From assembly GCF_901538265.1 (NCBI RefSeq), contig NZ_LR593886.1, forward strand, positions 8,763,738 through 8,827,737: 64,000 nucleotides of DNA, read 5' to 3'. Both the position numbers and the translations under genes were made by a program. The stretch comes from Gemmata massiliana (GTDB lineage Bacteria; Planctomycetota; Planctomycetia; Gemmatales; Gemmataceae). Shown here piece by piece: positions 33,861 through 43,396 of this stretch. Below the pieces are notes generated by a model that was given only the letters and a program-made list of their open reading frames with translations, was not told where the DNA came from and searched no databases. The number at the start of each line of letters is the position of its first letter. The first letter of the stretch is position 1.

Positions 33861-34094
33861 ATGACACATACAACAGAAACCGACGCCCGCCCGGAACGGA
33901 ACCCAACGGAAGATGCGGACGAGCGCGCGGAGTTACTCGCGGCCCTGAAGGCGGCGTCCGAGTGGATCGACGCACAACTCTTCGTGCGGCGGACCGGGAT
34001 CCAGGAGCGGGTCCGTAACGCGATCACCCGGGCCGAGGCGACCAAGCCCGCACCCGACCCCGATCCTGCTCCGGTCGAACGTCGAGAGATTTAA
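33861..34094 (+). CDS. Small hypothetical protein
   Basis: A 77-residue protein from ATG 33861 with AAGGA upstream. Contains ELLAALKAASEWIDAQLFVR, helical, and a Pro-rich acidic tail. The longer frame beginning 33687 lacks protein character. Function unknown. Confidence 0.5.
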   Translation: MTHTTETDARPERNPTEDADERAELLAALKAASEWIDAQLFVRRTGIQERVRNAITRAEATKPAPDPDPAPVERREI

Positions 34095-34380
34095 TCCCGG
34101 GCAACCGCTGGAACTCGGTGGCATAACAACCGGTCCCAGTGTTCCTCCGTTTCGTGGACCCGCTGCGGGTCCAGGTCGGAGGTGGCTGCGGGCACGACGC
34201 GTGAGTGGACAGCTGAGCTGGCTAGTCGACCGGGAGGAGTTCGCGGTCAAGGCGGTGACGTGGGTGTCAACTGAAGTCGAGAATAGAGAGCCGCGACTCG
34301 TGCTCGGGCGAGAGCATCGGCACTTGCTCTTGTTCGCGGCTCCTGCTAGCGTGCGAGACGATCCCATTAGAAGACCACGT

Positions 34381-35562
34381 ATGGCCCAAAAGAAACCTGC
34401 CCCCAAATCTCGCACCCCGGCGAAGCCGAAGACGGGACTTCTGCCCGGCAGCGCGGGCGCACCGTATCACGGGCTGCTCTCCGAGCTGTCCGCACTTCTC
34501 GCTCACGCTCGTGCCGCAACGGCCCGGGCGGTCAACGGGGTGATGACCGCGACCTATTACGAACTGGGCCGCCGCATCGTTGAGTTCGAGCAGGGCGGAA
34601 AGGAGCGCGCCGGGTACGGGGAAGAAATCATCACGCGGCTTTCGGCGGACCTGACCAAGCAATTCGGGCGCGGGTTCTCGCGGTCCAACCTGTTCCAGAT
34701 CCGCGGCTTTTACCTCGGCTGGCAGATAGTCCAGACACCGTCTGGACTTTTCCAAATCCGGGCGGCGCACGATCCGGGCGGAGAATTTGGGCCCCTACCG
34801 GCGCCGGCGGGAGCACTGGTCACGACCGAAACTTTTCCGCTGCCGTGGTCCCATTACGTCCGGCTGATGACCGTTGCCGGTGCTGCGGCCCGTCAGTTCT
34901 ACGAAGAAGAAGCGATTAAGGGCGGCTGGTCGGTGCGCCAGCTCGACCGCCAGATCTCGACTCAGTTCTACGAGCGTCTGGCGGGATCGAAACGCAAAAA
35001 CGAATTGCTCGCCAAGGTACACGTCCCGCAGGCACAAGATGCGATCGACCCGTCGCTCCTGGTGCGCGACCCGTACTTGTTAGAGTTCCTGAATCTGGCG
35101 GACGAGTACGGGGAAAGCGAACTCGAAGAAGCGATCATCCGCAACCTCGAAGGGTTCCTCGTCGAACTCGGCCGCGGGTTCACCTTCGTCGCGCGCCAGC
35201 GGAAGATCCGCATCGACGCGCAGTGGTACAAAATCGACCTGCTTCTCTTCCACCGGCAGCTCCGGTGCCTCGTCGTCATTGACTTGAAAATCGGTGCATT
35301 CAGCCATGCCGACGCCGGGCAGATGAACATGTACCTGAACTACGCGCGCGAGCACTTAACGGAGCCCGGCGAGAACGAGCCCGTCGGCCTGATCCTGTGC
35401 AGCGAGAAGAGCGACACGGTCGTGCGCTACGCGATGGGTGGCATCAACGCCAAGGTGTTCGCGTCCGAATACCTCACGGTCCTGCCCCCGGAAGACGAAC
35501 TGCGGGCGACCATCGAACGCACCCGGCAGGCGCTATCCATACGGCCGAGGAAGAGTGACTAA
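34381..35562 (+). CDS. YhcG/DUF1016 PD-(D/E)XK nuclease-like protein (copy 1, intact)
   Basis: A 393-residue protein from ATG 34381. The DUF1016 N-terminal domain (TATYYELGRRIVEFEQGGKE, FSRSNLFQIRGFYLGW) is followed by PDDEXK_nuc: EEAIIRNLEGFLVELGRGFT, DLLLFHRQLRCLVVIDLKIG with the D-x-K active-site pair, GQMNMYLNY. The usual length is about 340-390. YhcG proteins occur in mobile and defence islands and are predicted DNA nucleases. A second copy, split by an intron, lies at 39313-42775. Confidence 0.9.
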   Translation: MAQKKPAPKSRTPAKPKTGLLPGSAGAPYHGLLSELSALLAHARAATARAVNGVMTATYYELGRRIVEFEQGGKERAGYGEEIITRLSADLTKQFGRGFSRSNLFQIRGFYLGWQIVQTPSGLFQIRAAHDPGGEFGPLPAPAGALVTTETFPLPWSHYVRLMTVAGAAARQFYEEEAIKGGWSVRQLDRQISTQFYERLAGSKRKNELLAKVHVPQAQDAIDPSLLVRDPYLLEFLNLADEYGESELEEAIIRNLEGFLVELGRGFTFVARQRKIRIDAQWYKIDLLLFHRQLRCLVVIDLKIGAFSHADAGQMNMYLNYAREHLTEPGENEPVGLILCSEKSDTVVRYAMGGINAKVFASEYLTVLPPEDELRATIERTRQALSIRPRKSD

Positions 35563-35795
35563 CCTCGTGTTCGTTACGCGGCAACCACCGGTCGCCCAGC
35601 GCGCGATGGGTGGAGCACGTGCCGTGGATCGAATGGCGTCTGGCGTGATGGCATGACCACATTTGCCCGGACGGGATCTTGTGGTAGTACTATTGTCTGG
35701 GACGGGCAGACTCCCGTTTGCTGAAGTGCGTTCCTGGTGCGGTACCAATCAAGGTCGCATTGACGCCATTCGGGTGGAAGGCGTGAGGATCCGCC

Positions 35796-36701
35796 TCAAG
35801 TAGCCCGGGGCACCCGGTGAAACTCGGTAGCGTAAAGGAGCAACCGTTTCCACCGCTCCTCCGCTTCGCGCACCCGCTGCAGGTCCAAATCGAGTGTGAA
35901 CTTGAGTGTGCGGGAGGACTCGTCCTGTTCCTGAATGCCGACGGCTCGGGTTCCGTAGATTCCGGTGTCGCACAGCAAGTCCGGCTCGCGCGATATTTCG
36001 GCCTCGCGAACGATCCAGAGGCGTACCCCGCGATGGTGCTGCTCCGCGAGCCACGGGTAAATGCCGGCCTCGGGTACCGGCGCGCGGCTCGGCCACAACG
36101 CGCGTGACAGGATCACGATCCGTTCGACCGCCACTCCGCGGCCCACGGCCTCGAAATTCGCACGCATGCTCTGGCGCCCCGGTGCGTCCTGCCAGTAGTC
36201 CTTCGTTCGCACCCACGCGACCGAGCGGTACGACTTGAGTCCTGGGGACATCAACAGGTGCTCGTACACTGTGCGCCAACTTTCGGTCAGCGCGAACACC
36301 ACACGCCCCTCCCCCAATTCCGCGACCTGCGCCGCGACCGATTCGAGCTTCTGGACCGCAGCGTCACGCAGGATCCCGTCAGATAACCGGGCCACGGCCA
36401 GCAACCCGTCGCACAGGGAGCGGTACACACGGAATACGTCCGGATCGCCGGCCAGGGCCAGCGGGACCGACAGATTTTCGAAGGCTGCGTTGCGGCGTCG
36501 CTCACGCTCTTCTTCTTGGCCCAGGTATGTGAGGAACAGTCCTCCCACGACGCTCACCAAGCATCCAAGTGTTGCGAGCTGTGTCGGTAGCGTGCCGAAT
36601 GCCGCGACGAGGCCCATGAGAACGGACCCGAGTGCTGCGCTGAATAGGAACCGGAAACTCAGCAAAGCCGAGCGCTTTTGAAGAGGTTGTTCACGTGACA
36701 T
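35796..36701 (-). CDS. Membrane-anchored protein, paralog A
   Basis: A 301-residue protein from ATG 36701 (MSREQPLQKRSALLSFRFLF). Two hydrophobic segments follow (SAALGSVLMGLVAAFG, LATLGCLVSVVGGLFLTYLG), then a soluble domain with RANFEAVGRGVAVERIVILS, RALWPSRAPVPEAG and RLWIVREAEI. The soluble domain is clearly related to that of the 38048-38953 product. No family recognised. The two genes flank an aminotransferase in the same direction, so all three probably function together. Confidence 0.7.
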   Translation of the reverse strand: MSREQPLQKRSALLSFRFLFSAALGSVLMGLVAAFGTLPTQLATLGCLVSVVGGLFLTYLGQEEERERRRNAAFENLSVPLALAGDPDVFRVYRSLCDGLLAVARLSDGILRDAAVQKLESVAAQVAELGEGRVVFALTESWRTVYEHLLMSPGLKSYRSVAWVRTKDYWQDAPGRQSMRANFEAVGRGVAVERIVILSRALWPSRAPVPEAGIYPWLAEQHHRGVRLWIVREAEISREPDLLCDTGIYGTRAVGIQEQDESSRTLKFTLDLDLQRVREAEERWKRLLLYATEFHRVPRAT

Positions 36702-36815
36702 GGTGCGCACATTAGAGCACACGCAGCACGCGCGCAAGTACAAGGTAAAATTCGGGTTGACAACTGGAGCGTGTAACTCGATGCGGGGCGTCGAACGTGG
36801 TGCGGTGTTTTGGGA

Positions 36816-38018
36816 TCACGCCACTGTGTGCAACGCGCGGGACAGGTGCTCCCGTTCCGCGGGAGTAAACTCGGTGGCGGGCATCGACAGGCGGACCAAC
36901 CCGCCCTCGTACGTCGTCGCCGAAACCCCGGCGTCCCGTAGCGTCGATCGTAAAATATCGGGAGAAATGGACCGCACCGACGCCCGCTCTGCTTCCAAGA
37001 GTAAGATTCCCGAACGGAGCAGAGGGTCCGGCAATAGGGGTTTCCACCCGACCGACGGCGCGAGTTCTGTCACCACGCGCATGTTCTCCGCGCGAGACAT
37101 CATGCTTTGGGGTCGCGCGTCCACAATCGCCGCGCGGGCCGTGAACAACGGCACCAAGTTCACGGTTTCCGTGCCACTCGGAGCGCCCGTTTCCAACAGG
37201 GTCGAGAACCGCAAGAGCGGGTCGTCGAGATCATCCGTTGTCGTCATGTTCTCGATCACCGCATCAATCGTTCGGACCGATCGCGGGCGACCGTAGAACC
37301 CGAGTCCCATCGGGTGGTGCGCGCCGAGCCACTTGTGGGTCCCGGTCAGGTACAAGTCGCAATACTCGGCGCCCAGTTGCCCCGGCACGTGGCAGAACTC
37401 CTGGGCCCCGTCCACGACCACGAACCACACCCGGTGTGTCGCTTCCAGGCGCCGTACGATGCGCTCGACCGGGAGCCGAACGCCCCAGTTACTCACCGCC
37501 GAAAGGAACAGGCCGTCGCATCGACCCAGACCGTACGCGCGTGTCACGCGGTCGATCAATTCGGCCTCGCTGAGTCGACCGGACAACGCGTCGGACCGCA
37601 ACTCCAAAGTGGTTACGGACCGTCTCTCCCGTTCTGCCTCGTGTCTCAAAAGGGTGTGGTACCCGGGCCAACCGAGGTCCGTGACCAGGACGTTGCGGCA
37701 CGTCCAGAGCAGTGCTTGAGCGGCCAACTTCATCAACAGGGCCGACCGGTGGGCCACGAGCACAGGCAGATCCGCGCGGTGCCCGACGAGTGCGCGCAAG
37801 GACTGCTTCAGTTCGCCAATCCCCGCCCAGTGCTCGAGCCCGGTGTACCGCGGTTCTGCGGTGAGCGGGCACGCCTTCAACCCGTGCCGCATGAAGCGCT
37901 CGAAGTAGGCGGAATTACCCTCTGCGGCCGCAAGTGTGTTGAGCGCCCGTTCGGCCCGTTGGGCCGTTGGGGACGTGAGGCCGAACCGGGCCGTATCGAG
38001 ATACAGGAGGTCGGGCAA
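36816..38018 (-). CDS. Class-V aminotransferase-like PLP enzyme
   Basis: A 400-residue protein of the cysteine-desulfurase/kynureninase fold: LYLDTARFGLTSP at the start, VWFVVVDGAQEFCHVPGQLG with the cofactor Asp, and DLYLTGTHKWLGAHHPMG with the Schiff-base Lys. TTG 38018 is taken as start because GGAGAG lies just upstream and the fold begins there; the longer frame to 38360 overlaps the previous gene. The substrate is unknown. Its place between two membrane paralogs suggests a signalling or conflict role rather than housekeeping. Confidence 0.85.
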   Translation of the reverse strand: MPDLLYLDTARFGLTSPTAQRAERALNTLAAAEGNSAYFERFMRHGLKACPLTAEPRYTGLEHWAGIGELKQSLRALVGHRADLPVLVAHRSALLMKLAAQALLWTCRNVLVTDLGWPGYHTLLRHEAERERRSVTTLELRSDALSGRLSEAELIDRVTRAYGLGRCDGLFLSAVSNWGVRLPVERIVRRLEATHRVWFVVVDGAQEFCHVPGQLGAEYCDLYLTGTHKWLGAHHPMGLGFYGRPRSVRTIDAVIENMTTTDDLDDPLLRFSTLLETGAPSGTETVNLVPLFTARAAIVDARPQSMMSRAENMRVVTELAPSVGWKPLLPDPLLRSGILLLEAERASVRSISPDILRSTLRDAGVSATTYEGGLVRLSMPATEFTPAEREHLSRALHTVA

Positions 38019-38047
38019 CGGTGCTCTCCGGGAGTCGGTGCCTGATC

Positions 38048-38953
38048 TTACCCGCCCCGGGCGGCCCGGTCCAAGAGGTCTCCGAACGGAATCCCCAAAT
38101 GGGACAATCGGTCCAAGCGGTCCTGTGCCGAGTGAACCGCGTCGGTGGCAAAATCGAGTACGACACGCGCGGTTTGGTCCCGGCCCTCGAGTTCCCGTGT
38201 ACCGGCGGCCCAGTCGTCGAACACGCACACGTCGCCCGTTCCCGCTAACTCCGCGGGCAGATTGCACTCGCGGACCACGATCAACCGGGGGGCGTGCGCC
38301 TGCTGGTCTTCGAGCCACGACCGAACGCCTTCGATCGGAAGCAACTGGTCGGCGGGCCACAGCGCGTCCGGGAACACGAGGATCCGTTCGACCAGAACCC
38401 CTCGGCGCACGGCCGCAAAAGTCGCGCGAAGGCTCTCAAGCTCGGCCGGTTCGCGGGTCCGTTCGATGGTGCGGATCCGAACGACGGCTCGGTACTCCTT
38501 TAACTCCGGAACGGCGAGCACCGCGTCATGAGCCACGTACCAGGAACCGGTCCCGTTGAACGCCTCACCGTGGCCCGACGCCGCAGCTCGGAACTGCACT
38601 CCCAGTGCAATTAACCGTTGAATCCGTATGTCCTTGAAGCTCCCGTTCGGATGGGCGGCGACCGTGCTCAGCGCCTCGCCCAAGATGCGGTCCAGGCGCG
38701 CCAGTTCCGTGTCCGCCGTAATTTCGGGAGGGGCCTGTGGCCTTTCGAGTGGGTCGGTACGGGACCGCGCCCGTTTGATCGATGCCCCAACCGCGCCGCT
38801 CACGATGCCGAGAATGGTACCCGCGATTGCGAGCGGCATGGCGCCTACACCGGTTAGAGCGAGGATGACCAACAGTGCCCCTCCGGCGGCGGGAACCCAG
38901 ACGTGAGTACCGCCGAGAGCGGAGAAGCAGAACACGGAGCGCGCACGTGACAT
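38048..38953 (-). CDS. Membrane-anchored protein, paralog B
   Basis: A 301-residue protein from ATG 38953 (MSRARSVFCFSALGGT), with two hydrophobic segments (AAGGALLVILALTGVG, PLAIAGTILGIVSGAVGA) and a soluble domain: RATFAAVRRGVLVERILVFP, DALWPADQLLPIEG, RLIVVRECNLPAEL. It aligns with paralog A over this domain (R-x-F-x-A-V-x-R-G-V, VERI, ALWP, VRE). It ends 29 bases before the aminotransferase. The domain has no catalytic signature that I recognise and could be a sensor. Confidence 0.7.
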   Translation of the reverse strand: MSRARSVFCFSALGGTHVWVPAAGGALLVILALTGVGAMPLAIAGTILGIVSGAVGASIKRARSRTDPLERPQAPPEITADTELARLDRILGEALSTVAAHPNGSFKDIRIQRLIALGVQFRAAASGHGEAFNGTGSWYVAHDAVLAVPELKEYRAVVRIRTIERTREPAELESLRATFAAVRRGVLVERILVFPDALWPADQLLPIEGVRSWLEDQQAHAPRLIVVRECNLPAELAGTGDVCVFDDWAAGTRELEGRDQTARVVLDFATDAVHSAQDRLDRLSHLGIPFGDLLDRAARGG

Positions 38954-39312
38954 GGGGCGCAGGGTAAGGAACCGGCCCCCGAAGGCAAGCACGACCTGAT
39001 GTGCAAGGCCGTAAGGTGTTCGGGCGCGGCGAACACACCGAATGCGGGGGGTTGTAAAGATCCCGGGAGCAACACGCGACCCCGCGGTATCGTGTTCTCA
39101 AATCACTCATTACTCACCGGAGCGTGCCCCCGTCAGCACGGGAACCGCGTCCGAGTTGATCATGGCCATGCTGAGCCTGTTCGAGTCGCACATTAACGCC
39201 CCGCGGCGCTCGGGGCCGTCACGCCATTTTATGTCACCGGGGCGGAGGGAATCGTTGCTTGAGTTCTCTTGCCGGGTGCGGTAGGGTCGGCGGTGAAAGG
39301 AACAGCGTCCCT
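38954..39312. other. Gene-free stretch
   Basis: No supported gene, terminator or repeat was seen between paralog B and the split yhcG gene. Confidence 0.4.
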
Positions 39313-39879
39313 ATGGGCAAACGCAAACTGCCAGCAAAGACGGCACCTCAATCAACTACCCTGCCCGCTGACTTCGAGGCGGTGGTGGCAATGATCCGCG
39401 ATGCCCGGGCGCGGGTCGTGGCGCAGGTGAATTCCACGCTCGTCGATCTATACTGGCGCATCGGCGCCCACTTGTCCGCGAAAATCGCGGTGGGTGAGTG
39501 GGGGGATGGAACCGTTGAACAACTTGCCACTCACATTCGCCGGATGCAGCCGAACGCCACCGGGTTCTCGGCCAAAAACCTGTGGCGAATGCGGCAGTTC
39601 TACGACACGTACGCGAACTCCCCAATTCTCTCGCCGCTGGTGAGAGAATTGTCCTGGACCCACAACCTCATCATTTTGAGCCGCAGCAAGCGGGAGGACG
39701 AGCGGGAATTTTACCTGCGGGTGTGCCAGCGGGAGAGGTGGACCAAACGGGAATTGGAACGCCAGCTCGATGGCGCATTGTTCGAGCGCGTCGCTTTATC
39801 GCCTGTGAAACTGTCAATCCCGATGGCGCAAGCTCATCCCAGCGCAACGGACGTGTTCCGGGACAGTTATTTGGTCGAA
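39313..39879 (+). CDS. YhcG/DUF1016 protein copy 2, exon 1
   Basis: The first 189 codons of a second YhcG-like gene: MGKRKLPAKTAPQSTTLPAD, VDLYWRIGAHLSAKIAVGEW, ATGFSAKNLWRMRQFYDTYA, ending DVFRDSYLVE. The frame is interrupted exactly after GAA at 39877-39879 by a group II intron starting GTGCG. Splicing to 42275 restores FLELPHPHAEADLQRGLVER in frame and yields a normal 355-residue protein. If splicing fails, a truncated N-terminal domain results. Confidence 0.9.
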
Positions 39880-40336
39880 GTGCGCCATGACAACCGTGAA
39901 GGCATTACTGACTCAGTCAGCAGAACACTCGGGAGGGGGTGTCTAAGCCGATCAACTTACTCACCGTCGAAAGACGTTGGGGAACATAGCCTGTTGGTGA
40001 AGCGGCGGTGGGCGACGAAGTGCCCGAACCCACGTGCCGCAAGGCTTGCGAAGAAGGGTGAAGGCTATACTGCTTGAACTCCAGTTCCACCGGACCTCAG
40101 GTAGTCCCGTCGGCATGGCACTCGATGACGACGTCGACCGCTCCGCTCGCTTAAATCGATGGCGTGCGGAATCCCGGCGGTCGGGGTGACGGGTGATGAG
40201 CCCGCCCACGGAACGAACGGAGCACCTACCCTTCGCTCGGACGTGTCTTCACGGCGAAGCATGGGATGGCCTACCGGGCGCGAGCCCCACGGCCACGGAG
40301 TCCCCGTAGTAGTCCGCGCCGGGGAAAGCCCGGCAC

Positions 40337-42172
40337 ATGGCGAAGGGGGACAGGTCACTCGGTGCCACGGATCCTGAGGTGCGCGAGATGCGTAACGCCG
40401 AAACGATCCTGGGCATCATCCGGGAGCGCGGTCGGAAACGGCTGCCGCTCGGGGACGTCTACAGACAACTGTTCAACCCGGCTCTGTACCTGCACTCCTA
40501 CGCACGGCTCTACCGTAACAGTGGAGCCCTGACGCAAGGAGCGACAGCCGAGACCGTGGACGGGATGTCGCAGGGGAAGATCCACGGGATCATCGAGCGG
40601 GTCCGCCGCGAGAGTTACCGTTGGGCCCCCGTGCGACGGGTTCACATTCCGAAACCGAAAGGAGGTACCCGGCCGCTCGGGATTCCCACCTGGTCGGATA
40701 AGCTGCTCCAAGACGTAGTCCGCGCCATTCTGGAGGCGTACTACGAATCGCGCTTCTCTGACCGCTCCCACGGTTTCCGGCCGGGGCGCGGGTGCCACAC
40801 CGCCTTGACGACGATCAAGAAGGTGTGGACCGGCACCAAGTGGTTCATCGAGGGTGACATCCGGGGCTGCTTCAACAATATCGAGCATTCGGTCCTGTTG
40901 GGCATCCTCCGGCGAGACATCACTGACAACCGCTTTCTCCGGCTGATACAGAACCTCATCCGGGCGGGTTACCTGGAGGACTGGCGACTACACCCCACCC
41001 TGAGCGGGTCACCGCAGGGCGGGACGGTCAGCCCAATCCTCTCGAACATCTACCTGGACCAGTTGGACCAGTTCGTCGAGCAGACACTGATTCCGGAGTA
41101 CACGAAAGGCAACCGGCGGGCGAAGAACCCGGACTACAATCGGATCTCGAGCCGGGCGCGGTACTGTCGGAGGACGGGGCGGGTGGAAGAGGCGAAGGCG
41201 CTGGAAGCGGCCCGACGGGCCGTCCCGGCGAACGACCCTCACGACCCCAACTACCGCCGACTGTATTACGTCCGGTACGCGGACGATTTTTTGCTCGGGT
41301 TCGCCGGACCGAGGTCGGAGGCGGAAGCGATCCGGGACCGACTGTCGGCGTTCCTGGCTCAAGAACTGAGACTGGAACTGTCGGCGGAGAAGACCCTGAT
41401 CACCCACGCCCATACCGAGAAAGCTCGCTTTCTCGGGTACGACATCTCGGTCGCCCACTGCGACACCAAGATCGCCGCCAACCGGCGTTCGGTGAACGGG
41501 GTGATGACCCTGCGGATGCCACCTTCCTTCGTGGCGGAACGGAGCCGCTTCTACACGAGGGACGGCAAGCCCATCCACCGGATGGAACGAACTCACGACT
41601 CGGACTACAGCATCGTCTGTGGTTACCAGGCGGAGTATCGGGGCTTCGTGCAGTACTACCAACTCGCGGATAATATCGCCTGGCTGAACCGGCTACACTG
41701 GGTCATGCAGACCTCGCTGTTGAAAACGTTGGCCCACAAGCACCGGTCATCGGTCGCGAAGTTGGCCCGCCGATTCAAGGCGAAAGTCGAAACGCCGCAT
41801 GGTCCCAGGACGTGCCTGGAGGTGCGGGTGACGCGGGAGGGGAAACCGCCGCTGGTCGGACGATTCGGCGGGCTGCCACTTCGGACAACCCTGTCGGCGT
41901 CCATCGACGATCGACTTCTTGCTCGCAAGAGCCGGGGCCGCAGCGAACTGCTCCAGCGTGTTCTGGCGGACGCGTGCGAGGCGTGTGGGTCCACGGAGAA
42001 CGTGGAAGTCCACCACGTCCGCAAGCTCGCCGACTTGAACCGCCGGAACGGACGCCCGCCACCCGACTGGGTGCGACTCATGGCCTCTCGGCGGCGGAAG
42101 ACGCTGGTCCTCTGCCGCGTATGCCACGACAACATCCATGCTGGGCGGCCGCTGCGACCCAAGTCGGAATGA
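40337..42172 (+). CDS. ltrA: Group II intron reverse transcriptase/maturase with HNH endonuclease
   Basis: A 611-residue intron-encoded protein. RT motifs: RRVHIPKPKGGTRPLGIPTW, HGFRPGRGCHTAL, FIEGDIRGCFNNI, SGSPQGGTVSPILSNIYL and YYVRYADDFLLG with the YADD catalytic pair. A maturase X region follows (YSIVCGYQAEYRGFVQYYQL), then an HNH domain at the C-terminus (CEACGSTENVEVHHVRKL, LVLCRVCHDNIHAG) for second-strand cleavage. All motifs look intact. It promotes splicing of its intron and retrohoming. Confidence 0.96.
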   Translation: MAKGDRSLGATDPEVREMRNAETILGIIRERGRKRLPLGDVYRQLFNPALYLHSYARLYRNSGALTQGATAETVDGMSQGKIHGIIERVRRESYRWAPVRRVHIPKPKGGTRPLGIPTWSDKLLQDVVRAILEAYYESRFSDRSHGFRPGRGCHTALTTIKKVWTGTKWFIEGDIRGCFNNIEHSVLLGILRRDITDNRFLRLIQNLIRAGYLEDWRLHPTLSGSPQGGTVSPILSNIYLDQLDQFVEQTLIPEYTKGNRRAKNPDYNRISSRARYCRRTGRVEEAKALEAARRAVPANDPHDPNYRRLYYVRYADDFLLGFAGPRSEAEAIRDRLSAFLAQELRLELSAEKTLITHAHTEKARFLGYDISVAHCDTKIAANRRSVNGVMTLRMPPSFVAERSRFYTRDGKPIHRMERTHDSDYSIVCGYQAEYRGFVQYYQLADNIAWLNRLHWVMQTSLLKTLAHKHRSSVAKLARRFKAKVETPHGPRTCLEVRVTREGKPPLVGRFGGLPLRTTLSASIDDRLLARKSRGRSELLQRVLADACEACGSTENVEVHHVRKLADLNRRNGRPPPDWVRLMASRRRKTLVLCRVCHDNIHAGRPLRPKSE

Positions 42173-42181
42173 GTGGCTGGA

Positions 42182-42215
42182 GAGCCGGATGATGCGAAAG
42201 TATCAAGTCCGGTTC
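42182..42215 (+). ncRNA. Group II intron domain V
   Basis: A 34-nt hairpin: GAGCCGGAT at the 5' side pairs with GTCCGGTTC at the 3' side, with AGC catalytic triad, inner stem GATGC/GTATC and a GAAA tetraloop. This is the catalytic core of the ribozyme. Confidence 0.93.
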
Positions 42216-42274
42216 GGAGGGGGGCGGATGGAAAAGGTCCGGGCGACCGGAACCTCGCCAGCCGCCTACCCAAC

Positions 42275-42775
42275 TTCTTGGAACTGCCACACCCGCACGC
42301 GGAAGCCGATCTGCAACGCGGGTTGGTGGAGCGGCTGAAAGACTTTCTGCTCGAACTCGGCCGCGATTTTTGCTTCGTCGGCAGCCAGTATCCGCTCCAG
42401 GTCGGGGGCAAGGATTTCGCCCTCGACCTGCTGTTCTTCCACCGCGGGATGGCCGCTCTGGTTGCGATCGAGCTCAAGATTTCGGAGTTCGAGCCCGGGC
42501 ACCTCGGGCAGTTAGAATTCTACCTCGAAGCCCTGGACCGGGACGTGCGCAAGCCGCACGAGCGCCCGTCCGTCGGGGTGCTCTTGTGCGCCACCAAAAA
42601 CGCGGAGGTCATCGAATACGTGCTCAGCCGGTCGGCCTCCCCGGCTGTCGTCGCTGAATACCACACCCAGTTGCCGGACAAAGCCCTTCTTCAAGCCAAA
42701 TTGCACGAATTCTATCAGCTCGCTTCACCACCGGCGGGTGAGGCCTCGCAGTTGGAAACAAAGAAAACGGAATAA
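42275..42775 (+). CDS. YhcG/DUF1016 protein copy 2, exon 2
   Basis: The last 166 codons plus stop of the split gene. It carries the nuclease half: GLVERLKDFLLELGRDFCFV, DLLFFHRGMAALVAIELKIS with the E-x-K pair, GQLEFYLEALDR, and the end LPDKALLQAKLHEFYQLASP. It has no start of its own worth calling and depends on intron splicing with 39313-39879 for expression as a full protein. Confidence 0.9.
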   Translation, partial: FLELPHPHAEADLQRGLVERLKDFLLELGRDFCFVGSQYPLQVGGKDFALDLLFFHRGMAALVAIELKISEFEPGHLGQLEFYLEALDRDVRKPHERPSVGVLLCATKNAEVIEYVLSRSASPAVVAEYHTQLPDKALLQAKLHEFYQLASPPAGEASQLETKKTE

Positions 42776-43027
42776 TGGCGCGTTTCGCGGCGAGATATTC
42801 CGTCAACAGAGTTGAGAGAAGACGTCTGTCACGGGTCGCGATTCGCCTTGAGTGAGATATTCGTGCTCAATTAGCCGCATCTGCGGCTCAGTGCTTGCCC
42901 CCCGCGGCGCTACCGGTGTCCCGATCTTTTATGTTTGCGCTGTTCCTCGGCTGTATGCTGATGAGCGCGCACGGTAGTTGAGTCGATGAACACTCGGCGC
43001 ACGCCGTCGAACTGCGGGTCGGCATTC

Positions 43028-43396
43028 ATGGCCGACGATTACCGGTTGAGGAAGACACTTGTTGAGCAGAAGAGAGTGATCCTGGCCCTCGATGGACTCT
43101 GACCCGACGGCAGGCACGAGGTGCTGTGGGTCGTCCGCGACGGCCTCCGCGGCGAGATCCTTCACGCGAAGAGCCTGTTGTCGGCCCGGAACCAGAACCT
43201 CGCCGAACTGCTGAACGCGGTAAAGGCAAGTTGCCCGGTACCGGTTTCTGGGGCGGTGCCCGACCGCCAACACTCGATCCGTAAAGCGGTCGAAGACGTT
43301 CCCCGGTGCGCCGGGTGCCGCACCCCGTTACCGGATCAGGCGCTGCTCTGGGCACAGTGGCACGAGTTCGATCAGGTTCCCGCACCGGGTTTATGC
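43028..43396 (+). pseudogene. Transposase remnant joined to a yhcG 3' remnant
   Basis: From 43028 the frame reads MADDYRLRKTLVEQKRVILA, LDGL, then TGA at 43100-43102, then PDGRHEVLWVVRDGLRGEIL, SLLSARNQNLAELLNAVKAS, PVPVSGAVPDRQHSIRKAVE. This is part of a DDE-type transposase with an internal stop. After about 43310 the sequence changes to LPDQALLWAQWHEFDQVPAP, close to the end of the YhcG protein upstream (LPDKALLQAKLHEFYQLASP), so two damaged genes have been joined. Confidence 0.65.

Larger units (their letters stand above)
39880..42274 (+). mobile_element. Group II intron inserted in yhcG
   Basis: The 2395-nt insertion begins GTGCG and ends AC, the group II consensus (GUGYG...AY). It encodes a maturase at 40337-42172 and has a canonical domain V at 42182-42215 followed by a domain VI-like stem. 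Both ends are fixed by the reading frame of the host gene. The intron lies in the same direction as the host, as required for splicing. All parts appear intact, so it may be mobile and self-splicing. Confidence 0.93.
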
